Source of the DNA: Falsigemmobacter faecalis
GTDB taxonomy: Bacteria > Pseudomonadota > Alphaproteobacteria > Rhodobacterales > Rhodobacteraceae
Assembly: GCF_003863335.1 (NCBI RefSeq)
Contig: NZ_RRAZ01000003.1
Span: forward strand, 160,603-224,602
DNA length: 64,000 nt
Direction of reading: 5' to 3'
Shown here piece after piece: positions 57,492-64,000 of this stretch. A program made the position numbers and the translations under genes. Numbering within the stretch: position 1 is the first letter of the stretch; every line of letters begins with the position of its first letter. Below the pieces are notes generated by a model. The model was not told where the DNA came from, searched no databases, and was given only the letters and a program-made list of their open reading frames with translations.

Positions 57492-58091
57492 ATGATCTTT
57501 ACGGTGGCGGTAGACGGCCCGGCGGCGGCCGGTAAAGGCACGATCAGCCGGGCGGTGGCCACGGAATTTGGCTTCGCCCATCTCGACACCGGCCTGCTCT
57601 ATCGCGCGGTCGGCGTCGTCTCCGAGCTGCGCGGCGTCGATCCGGTGACGGTTGCGCGCAGCCTCAGCCCCGAGGATCTGGCCCGCGACGATCTGCGCAG
57701 TCTGGCCGCCGGGGATGCCGCGAGCCGCGTGGCGGTGATTTCAGATGTGCGCGCGGCCCTTGTCGATTTTCAACGCAGCTTTGCGCGCCGCTCCGGGGGG
57801 GCGGTGCTCGACGGGCGCGACATTGGCACCGTCATCTGCCCGCAGGCAGAGGTGAAAATCTTTGTCACCGCCTCGGCAGAAGCGCGGGCGCACCGCCGCT
57901 GGCGGGAAGTGGGGGGCGATGAAGCGCAGGTGCTGGCCGAGGTCCGCGCCCGCGACGATCGTGACATGAACCGCGCCGAGGCCCCGCTGCGTCCGGCCGC
58001 CGATGCCGTGCGCCTCGATACGACCGATCTCTCCATCGCGGAGGCCGTGGCCCGGGCCTCAGCTCTCATTCGCACATGTCTGCCCCGTTAA
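57492..58091 (+). CDS. cmk: Cytidylate kinase
   Basis: 199 residues: P-loop [24 protein letters not shown], the [16 protein letters not shown] segment of CMP kinases and a late [11 protein letters not shown]. Phosphorylates CMP and dCMP. Three in-frame starts lie within 12 bp; the last ATG is chosen because GGGGAT is then at usable distance. The usual neighbours rpsA and ihfB are not seen here. Confidence 0.93.
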   Translation: MIFTVAVDGPAAAGKGTISRAVATEFGFAHLDTGLLYRAVGVVSELRGVDPVTVARSLSPEDLARDDLRSLAAGDAASRVAVISDVRAALVDFQRSFARRSGGAVLDGRDIGTVICPQAEVKIFVTASAEARAHRRWREVGGDEAQVLAEVRARDDRDMNRAEAPLRPAADAVRLDTTDLSIAEAVARASALIRTCLPR

Positions 58092-58149
58092 ATCCCTCCT
58101 AACCCGGCTGTGCGATACCTGATCCCGGGTGTGTCGGAAGGGTATCAAC

Positions 58150-58977
58150 ATGGCAGGGCCAGGGAATGCGGCGCCGGTAATCATCAAGCGCAAAAAGATC
58201 GTGCAGGAGGGCGGCCATCACGGCGGCGCCTGGAAGGTTGCCTATGCGGATTTTGTGACCGCTATGATGGCGTTTTTCCTGCTGATGTGGCTGCTTAACG
58301 CGACCACCGATAAGCAGCGTAAGGGCATTGCCGATTACTTTAACCCCGTGATGCCGATCCACCGCACATCCGGCGGGGGCGATGGCATGTTTCAGGGCGA
58401 TTCGCTCTTTTCCGAAGACAGCCGCGCGCGGGAAGGCACCGGGGCGGCCGCCCGTCACCCCACCGACCAGCGCCGCGCCATGGGCCTTGAGGCCGACAGC
58501 GGCGGAGAGCAGAAAGTTCTGAAAGACCTCATGGCGCGTCTTGATGGCATGGGCGGCGAAAGCTCTGAACGGCTGGCCCTGATGCGCCATATCGTGACGC
58601 GGCTGACCGATGAAGGCCTGGTGGTTGAGTTGTTCGACCTGACCGACCGGCCGCTTTTCGAGGGCGAGACCGAGCGCCCCACTCAGATCCTGCGCGATCT
58701 GATTCCCGTGGTCGCCGGTGCCTTCGCGCTGGTGGAGAATGCGGTGGCGGTTCATGGCCATGTCCGCAGTCTTCCCATCACCCGGATCGAAAACCCGGTC
58801 TGGCAGCAATCCTCCTCCCGCGCGCAGGCTGCGCGTCAGATGATGGAGCTTTCGGGCTTTGCCACCGCCCGGATGCGGCGCGTTTCGGGCTTTGCTGATC
58901 GTCGCCCGGCGGTCACGGATCCTATGGCGGTGCGGAATAATCGCATTGAATTCGTGCTCTTACGCAATGGGTCGTGA
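58150..58977 (+). CDS. motB: Flagellar motor stator protein MotB
   Basis: 275 residues. A basic start (VIIKRKKIVQEGGHHGGAWKVAYADF) leads into the single membrane helix with the proton-carrying Asp34 in ADFVTAMMAFFLLMWLL and the plug-like DYFNPVMP. The periplasmic C-terminal domain is OmpA-like but compact, with NNRIEFVLLRN at the end. Couples proton flow to rotation with MotA, which is not in the window. Starts the flagellar run; GGAAGGG lies before the ATG. The protein is rather short for MotB. Confidence 0.92.
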   Translation: MAGPGNAAPVIIKRKKIVQEGGHHGGAWKVAYADFVTAMMAFFLLMWLLNATTDKQRKGIADYFNPVMPIHRTSGGGDGMFQGDSLFSEDSRAREGTGAAARHPTDQRRAMGLEADSGGEQKVLKDLMARLDGMGGESSERLALMRHIVTRLTDEGLVVELFDLTDRPLFEGETERPTQILRDLIPVVAGAFALVENAVAVHGHVRSLPITRIENPVWQQSSSRAQAARQMMELSGFATARMRRVSGFADRRPAVTDPMAVRNNRIEFVLLRNGS

Positions 58978-59067
58978 GTTTTCTTCCGCGTTAGCCGACC
59001 ATTAAGGCCTTTGCTGCATTCTGAAGACCACCGGACCGGAATCGCGGTCGCAAATGGGGGTCCCGTA

Positions 59068-60372
59068 ATGACGATTTCATCTTCGCTGAGCGCCGGGGTG
59101 TCCGGTCTGAACGCCAATGCCGTGCGCCTGGCTTCGATTTCGGACAATATCGCCAACTCTGCCACGCTGGGATACAAGCGGGCTGAGGTGGATTTCCATG
59201 CGATGGTCGTCGGTTCGGGCAACACAGCGCGCTATGTGGCGGGCGGAGTGACCACCACAAACCAGCGCCTCATCGATCAGAGCGGGGCTCTGACACAGAC
59301 CAATAACGTGACCGATATTACGATCCGCGGACGGGGTTTTCTGCCGGTGGCGAAACTCGCGTCGCTGCCCGACAGCGGCAGCCCGCTTAGTTTTGGTCTG
59401 CGCACCACGGGTTCATTTCGTGCCAACAGCGACGGTTATCTGGTGAATGCCACGGGCCAGGTGCTGCTCGGCTGGCCCGCCGATGCCACCGGGAATATTC
59501 CAACTCAACCCCGGGAAACGATCAGCGCGCTTCGGCCCGTTCAGGTGAATATGGCGGCACTGGCTGCCAATCCCACCACCTCTGCGGCCATCAGCCTCAA
59601 TCTGCCAGCGGGTGAGACGGCTGCCGGTGCCGCTGGAACCCCCTACGAGCTGACGATGGAATACTACAACCCTATCGGTGAGGCTGGCTGGATCACCTAT
59701 CGTTTCACGCCCGTCATTCCGGCTGCAGGATCCTCAAATCAATGGACAATGGAGATTGAAGACAGCGTCAGCGCGACGACGCTGGGCAGCTGGACCCTTG
59801 ATTTTGAAACGCTTGGTCCTGCGGCAGGTATGCTGCAGGCAGCGACGCCGGTGGGCGGCAGTGCGGCCTATGATGCGGCCACAGGTCAGATTTCCCTGAC
59901 GCTGCCTCATGGCCCTGTTGATATCGGCATTGGCAAACCGGGTGAGCCGGGCGGACTGTCGCAACTCGCGGCCGGTTTTATTCCCTCCGCACCGGTCAAA
60001 GACGGAACGCCCGTGTCGTCCATCGTCGCCCTGGAACTGGATGAGCAGGGCAATCTTTATGGCGTCTATGACCGCGGATTTTCAAAGCTCCTTTATCAAA
60101 TCCCTGTTGCCGACGTGCGCAATCCGAACGGCCTTATTTCGCTGGGTGATCAAACCTATCAGGTCAGCAGCACCTCAGGATCTTTCTATCTTTGGGATGC
60201 GGGCAGCGGACCGGCTGGTGTAACGCGCTCCTTCACGCGCGAAGAAAGCAGCACTGATGTCGCCCATGAACTGACGCAGCTCATCCAGACGCAGCGGGCT
60301 TATTCCTCCAACGCCAAGGTCATTCAGACCGTGGACGAGATGCTGCAGGAAACCACAAATCTGAAGCGCTGA
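59068..60372 (+). CDS. flgE: Flagellar hook protein FlgE
   Basis: 434 residues of the flagellar rod/hook family. N-terminal SSLSAGVSGLNANAVRLASISDNIANSATLGYKRAEVDF and the C-terminal DVAHELTQLIQTQRAYSSNAKVIQTVDEMLQETTNL are the coiled-coil ends that pack in the hook; the FlgE-type central domains include ITIRGRGFLPVA and LRTTGSFRANSDGYLVNATGQ. Length suits a hook protein rather than a rod protein. Confidence 0.92.
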   Translation: MTISSSLSAGVSGLNANAVRLASISDNIANSATLGYKRAEVDFHAMVVGSGNTARYVAGGVTTTNQRLIDQSGALTQTNNVTDITIRGRGFLPVAKLASLPDSGSPLSFGLRTTGSFRANSDGYLVNATGQVLLGWPADATGNIPTQPRETISALRPVQVNMAALAANPTTSAAISLNLPAGETAAGAAGTPYELTMEYYNPIGEAGWITYRFTPVIPAAGSSNQWTMEIEDSVSATTLGSWTLDFETLGPAAGMLQAATPVGGSAAYDAATGQISLTLPHGPVDIGIGKPGEPGGLSQLAAGFIPSAPVKDGTPVSSIVALELDEQGNLYGVYDRGFSKLLYQIPVADVRNPNGLISLGDQTYQVSSTSGSFYLWDAGSGPAGVTRSFTREESSTDVAHELTQLIQTQRAYSSNAKVIQTVDEMLQETTNLKR

Positions 60373-60392
60373 TCCGATAGCAGGAGGGCGAT

Positions 60393-61823
60393 ATGTCTTT
60401 ATCCTCAACACTCACCACGGCTTTGACGGGCCTCACCGCATCCGCGCGCGCCGCAGATCTGGTTGCTTCAAATGTCGCCAATCTGCAAACAGACACTTAC
60501 GGCCATCGCAGCCTCTCGCTGAGTTCGGCGCAATATGGCGGTGGCGTGGTCATAAACGGCGTAACCCGGGCCACGGACCCGGTTCTGACCGGGGATCGTC
60601 GCCTCGCTCAGGCAGCAACCGGAGCCGAGGATATTCATCTCGCTTTCTATAAGAAAATGGAAACAGCGATCGGGCTTCCCGGCAGTGGAAACTCACTCTC
60701 GGATCGAATTTCAGCCCTGAGTGCGGCCCTTGAAACGGCCTCCCTGGCTCCGTCCTCCCCTTCGGGACTAACCGGGATCTTGCATGCTGGACAGGATCTT
60801 GCGCGCGGCCTCAATCAACTGACGTCCCAAACTCAGCTCTCCCGAACGCTGGCCGAACAAAGTATTGCCCGGGATGTGGCGCAGCTGAACGAAAGCCTTG
60901 CGCGTGTCGCCGCCATAAACAGGCAGATCCCAAGGCTCACGGCGATGCGTCAGGATATTTCCGGCCTCGTAGATCAGCGCCAGGCTCTGATTGATCAGAT
61001 CGCTTCTATTGTACCGCTTCGCGAGGCCGCGGGTCAGGGTGGGGCTGTTACGCTGTACACGACCGGTGGTGTGGCGCTGCTCGACGGCCATGCAGCGGAA
61101 TTCAGCTTCATCCCTTCTGGCACGATAGCGGCCGACAGCGGGACCCTCTCGGGCCTGAGCGTGAATGGACGCCAGATCTCCACTTCCGAGCAGGGGCCGC
61201 TTGGGGGCGGAAGTCTCGCAGCGGCGTTTCACCTTCGTGATATCACGGCGCCTGAACTGCAGCAGAAGTTGGACACGGTAGCCCGCGACCTGATCCTTCG
61301 TTTCGAAGCTGCGGATCCGGACACTGCCTCTTCGGGTGTCGCCGCACTGCTGTCGGATGGGGGGCAAAGGTTCAATCCGGCCCTTCAGAATGGGCTTGCC
61401 AGTCGCATCGCAGTCAGCCCGGCCGCCGATCCGGATCAGGGGGGGGCACTTTGGCGGATCTGGTCCGGCATGGCAGCCACAGTTCCTAAAGATGTATCAG
61501 ACAATAGAATTCTTACGGATCTCGCGGGTTCGCTTCTACGCAGAACCACGACTGCGGGCGTGAGTTTTTCTCCAGGCCAGCGGTCCGCGACTGATCTCTC
61601 TGGCGCGCTTTTTTCACTCGTCTCTACGGAGCGTCTCTCTGCTGCAGGGCGTGCGGGCTTTGCGTCGGGTCAACTCACCCTCTTGCGACATCGTGAGGCT
61701 GAGATTGGCGTCGATAGTGACAATGAGGTGCAGGCTCTCCTTAGAATTGAGACGGCTTATGCTGCTAATGCCCGCGTCATCCAGGCGGTAGACGACATGC
61801 TCCAACAACTCTTGAGGATATGA
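60393..61823 (+). CDS. flgK: Flagellar hook-filament junction protein FlgK
   Basis: 476 residues, HAP1. N-terminal LSSTLTTALTGLTASARAADLVASNVANLQTDTYGHRS and C-terminal NEVQALLRIETAYAANARVIQAVDDMLQQLLRI match the family; the middle has LVDQRQALIDQIASIVPLREAAGQGGAVTLYT. Joins hook to filament. 20 bp after flgE; AGGAGGG before the ATG. The last third shows AT-richer codon use. Confidence 0.93.
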   Translation: MSLSSTLTTALTGLTASARAADLVASNVANLQTDTYGHRSLSLSSAQYGGGVVINGVTRATDPVLTGDRRLAQAATGAEDIHLAFYKKMETAIGLPGSGNSLSDRISALSAALETASLAPSSPSGLTGILHAGQDLARGLNQLTSQTQLSRTLAEQSIARDVAQLNESLARVAAINRQIPRLTAMRQDISGLVDQRQALIDQIASIVPLREAAGQGGAVTLYTTGGVALLDGHAAEFSFIPSGTIAADSGTLSGLSVNGRQISTSEQGPLGGGSLAAAFHLRDITAPELQQKLDTVARDLILRFEAADPDTASSGVAALLSDGGQRFNPALQNGLASRIAVSPAADPDQGGALWRIWSGMAATVPKDVSDNRILTDLAGSLLRRTTTAGVSFSPGQRSATDLSGALFSLVSTERLSAAGRAGFASGQLTLLRHREAEIGVDSDNEVQALLRIETAYAANARVIQAVDDMLQQLLRI

Positions 61824-61824
61824 C

Positions 61825-62829
61825 ATGCCTGCTTTTTCTATTGGCGATCTGTCCCGTCACCTGATCCTTCGCCACGAAGTGACCCGGGCAAAGATGGAGC
61901 TAACGACACTCGTCGAGGAGGTCGCCTCCGAGCGAAAGTCTGATGTGGCGAGAGCCCTTCGCGGGGAGGTTTCCGAACTTTCATCTCTTGAGGCAAGCAC
62001 GGCCAACCTTTCATCCTGGGCAAGAACGGCCAGTCTCCAGGCGACCAGACTGGCGGCTCAGCAGCGTGCCCTGGGATCGATGGATCAGATGGCCAATGAA
62101 CTCTGGGCGAAGCTCACGCTGTCGGAGCCCGCTACTCCGCAATCTCAGAAAAAAATCATAGCAGATGACTCTGTCGTAACTCTGGATCGTATGCTTGCCC
62201 AACTTAATAGTCTGAGTGGGGGTGAGAGCCTCTTTTCAGGGGGGCAGACTGACCAGTCAGCCGTTTCTGATGGAGCGGCTCTTCTTTCCAATCTGCGCAG
62301 TGCTGTGTCGGGGCTCGCATCAGCGTCAGACATTCATGATGCCGTAGTATCCTGGTTTTCCCAGCCAGGAGGGTATGACAGTGTGACCTATGCGGGTGGG
62401 GTGCCACGCCCTGGCCTGCGTATCGGAGAGTATGAAAGCACACGGGCTTCAGTGACGGCATTAGCCCCAGAGATTCGTGAAGTCCTGGCGGGGGTAGCAC
62501 TGGCCGCACTCGCTGCCGATTATCTCACGCCACAAGATCAGGAGGTTGGGGCCTCCCTCATTAATATGGGCGCGGACCGTCTCCTGGACGGATCGTCAGA
62601 GCGCATCTCGCTAATGGCTCGCGTCGGTGTTGATGAGCATCACATCGCTAAAGTCTTAAGCCGGAACAACGCTGAACTCGCTGCACTCACACTTCGTCGC
62701 CGAGAAGTACTCGGCATTAACGGTTATGAGGCTGCATCGGCACTTCAAGGCGTACAAAAGCGCCTTGAGCTGCTCTACACGATGACCGCAAGGCTCTCAG
62801 AACTGAGTTTGGTGGGAGCGCTCAGATGA
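61825..62829 (+). CDS. flgL: Flagellar hook-associated protein FlgL
   Basis: 334 residues of the flagellin/HAP3 type, with helical ends: IGDLSRHLILRHEVTRAKMELTTLVEEVASE and a C-terminal EAASALQGVQKRLELLYTMTARLSELSLVGALR. The central part is less conserved (GGQTDQSAVSDGAALLSNLRSAVSGLAS). Completes the hook-filament junction with FlgK. Starts 1 bp after the flgK stop. Assignment rests partly on order and size, as FlgL proteins diverge. Confidence 0.85.
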   Translation: MPAFSIGDLSRHLILRHEVTRAKMELTTLVEEVASERKSDVARALRGEVSELSSLEASTANLSSWARTASLQATRLAAQQRALGSMDQMANELWAKLTLSEPATPQSQKKIIADDSVVTLDRMLAQLNSLSGGESLFSGGQTDQSAVSDGAALLSNLRSAVSGLASASDIHDAVVSWFSQPGGYDSVTYAGGVPRPGLRIGEYESTRASVTALAPEIREVLAGVALAALAADYLTPQDQEVGASLINMGADRLLDGSSERISLMARVGVDEHHIAKVLSRNNAELAALTLRRREVLGINGYEAASALQGVQKRLELLYTMTARLSELSLVGALR

Positions 62830-63917
62830 GCCGCATCTTCATTATGCTGCTACTGATGACGGGCTTTGCGGATGCTTCCCCGGTTCGTATCAAAGATCTT
62901 GTGGAATTTGACGGAGTAAGGGGAAACGATCTTTTGGGCTACGGCTTAGTCGTAGGGCTCAATGGCACAGGCGACGGGTTGAGAAATGCTCCTTTCACAG
63001 AAGACATAATGTCGAACCTGCTTGAGCGTCTGGGAGTGAACGTCACAGGGGAGCAATTTCGCCCTCGTAACGTTGCAGCGGTTTTGGTGACTGCATCCCT
63101 CCCGCCTTTTGCCAGGACGGGCGGATCTATCAGTGTGACAGTTTCCGCGATCGGTGATGCAAAAAGCCTGCTGGGTGGCACCTTGATTATGACCCCTCTG
63201 AACGGTGCGGATGGGCAGATATACGCGGTTGCCCAAGGAGCAGTAATCGCAGGTGGTGCCAGCGTAGAGGGGGCCGCTGCCCGCGTGACACTGGGTGTGC
63301 CAACGTCCGGGGTTATACCTTCCGGCGCCCGGATTGAGCGCGAAGTTGAATTTGATTTAAACAGCCTCACAGCGGTAAGGCTTGCACTTAGAGTTCCGGA
63401 TTTCACAACGGCGTCAAGGATTGAGACCGCAATCAACTCGAAGTTTGGCAGGCAGATCGCGTCCATGCTCGATAGCGGTACCGTCGCGATCGATATCTCA
63501 CTTGCTTCGATACGCTCAGTCGCGCATGTTCTCAGCCTCATTGAAGTCATTCAGGTCGAGCCGGAAAGGCGTGCAAGAGTTGTAGTAGATCAACGCTCGG
63601 GCACCATCGTAATGGGAGCGGAGGTGCGTATAAGCCGTGTTGCAGTTTCGCAAGGCGGCTTAACACTCAGCGTAGAAGAAGCTCCGGTGGTCTCTCAGCC
63701 AAGTCCTTTCAGCTCCACCCAAACAGTTATAGTTCCACGAACTTCAGCGACGCTTGAGGAGGAGGCAGGCCGAAGTCTTGCTGAGGTAAGTGGCACAAGC
63801 TTATCCGAGTTGGTAGGAGGGCTAAACGCTCTGGGAGTTGCACCTCGCGATATGATCGACTTATTAAAGACTATCCAAGCAGCGGGGGCACTTCATGCCG
63901 AGTTTCTCGTTCAGTGA
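62826..63917 (+). CDS. flgI: Flagellar P-ring protein FlgI
   Basis: 363 residues. Signal peptide MSRIFIMLLLMTGFADA, then the P-ring pattern: RIKDLVEFDGVRGNDLLGYGLVVGLNGTGDG, PFTEDIMSNLLERLGVNV, RNVAAVLVTASLPPFARTGG, LGGTLIMTPLNGADGQIYAVAQGA and a C-terminal LVGGLNALGVAPRDMIDLLKTIQAAGALHAEF. Forms the ring in the peptidoglycan layer around the rod. ATG overlaps the flgL stop. The nucleotide composition is clearly less GC-rich than in the first 57 kb. Confidence 0.95.
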   Translation: MSRIFIMLLLMTGFADASPVRIKDLVEFDGVRGNDLLGYGLVVGLNGTGDGLRNAPFTEDIMSNLLERLGVNVTGEQFRPRNVAAVLVTASLPPFARTGGSISVTVSAIGDAKSLLGGTLIMTPLNGADGQIYAVAQGAVIAGGASVEGAAARVTLGVPTSGVIPSGARIEREVEFDLNSLTAVRLALRVPDFTTASRIETAINSKFGRQIASMLDSGTVAIDISLASIRSVAHVLSLIEVIQVEPERRARVVVDQRSGTIVMGAEVRISRVAVSQGGLTLSVEEAPVVSQPSPFSSTQTVIVPRTSATLEEEAGRSLAEVSGTSLSELVGGLNALGVAPRDMIDLLKTIQAAGALHAEFLVQ

Positions 63918-64000
63918 GGATGTTGATTTAAACCGCTCTGAGTCTGTCGAAGTGAGGTGACCTGCCACTGAACTTTCCTCCGGCCGCGACTGGAGCCGGT

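Noticed and set aside
63918..64000. Start of another flagellar gene after flgI
   Set aside because: No ATG, GTG or TTG frame stays open to the window edge; an open CTG frame is too little evidence.

Overview
The window is a gene-dense, GC-rich stretch of chromosome from an alphaproteobacterium. It is most likely a member of the Rhodobacteraceae/Paracoccaceae (Rhodobacter-Paracoccus-Gemmobacter type). Pointers are the senC/prrC-regA-hvrA block at the left edge, a Bzt/Aap-type amino-acid ABC transporter, a class II EPSP synthase, oxygen-dependent HemF, cytochrome c', an ATP12-family chaperone, DUF2794, and an alphaproteobacterial MotB-FlgE-FlgK-FlgL-FlgI flagellar run. No species can be named from the sequence alone.

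Layout. 0-3 kb: redox regulation (partial SCO/SenC copper protein, RegA response regulator, HvrA-type H-NS protein) and a luciferase-like flavin monooxygenase. 2.8-7.2 kb: an acyl-CoA synthetase, then a RidA, class III aminotransferase and GntR regulator group. 7.2-9.4 kb: ClpS, an RsmC-like methyltransferase and an atypical SDR. 9.4-20.2 kb: small lipoproteins, hemF, the aroA-hisC pair, glutathione-dependent formaldehyde dehydrogenase, an I78 inhibitor, cytochrome c', beta-carbonic anhydrase, leucyl aminopeptidase, an NlpC/P60 hydrolase and purine nucleoside phosphorylase. 20.2-25.2 kb: tRNA-Arg(CCT), a LacI regulator, an MltB-type transglycosylase and RNase R. 25.2-26.1 kb: the wreck of an IS1182-like transposase. 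26.3-30.2 kb: grxD, a candidate 22-residue membrane microprotein, bolA, argG, ilvA and an Hpt protein. 30.3-37.5 kb: a receiver-PP2C phosphatase (RbaY-like), two Nudix hydrolases around hslO, the CCA enzyme, DUF2794, folC and accD. 37.6-42.2 kb (minus strand): a MarR-controlled aryl-CoA operon resembling 2-aminobenzoyl-CoA degradation but without its monooxygenase. 42.5-48.2 kb: a BaiN-like flavoprotein, mscL, an Lrp regulator, pnp, a small secreted protein and rpsO. 48.4-52.7 kb: a small RTX-repeat protein, a fluoroacetate-dehalogenase-like hydrolase divergent from the fluoride channel crcB, then rluC-like and ATP12 genes. 52.9-57.4 kb: the four-gene amino-acid transporter. 57.5-58.1 kb: cmk. 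58.1-64 kb: motB, flgE, flgK, flgL and flgI, with GC content visibly falling towards the end.

Most of the window is core metabolism and housekeeping. The accessory-looking or noteworthy parts are: the fluoride-themed gene pair; the aryl-CoA operon lacking its key oxygenase; the Hpt/receiver-phosphatase pair that may feed a partner-switching pathway; the bolA-microprotein-grxD overlap; a three-copy dispersed repeat that always lies 3' of a gene (hemF, mltB, argG); and the AT-richer flagellar end. I saw no CRISPR array, prophage or intact insertion sequence.
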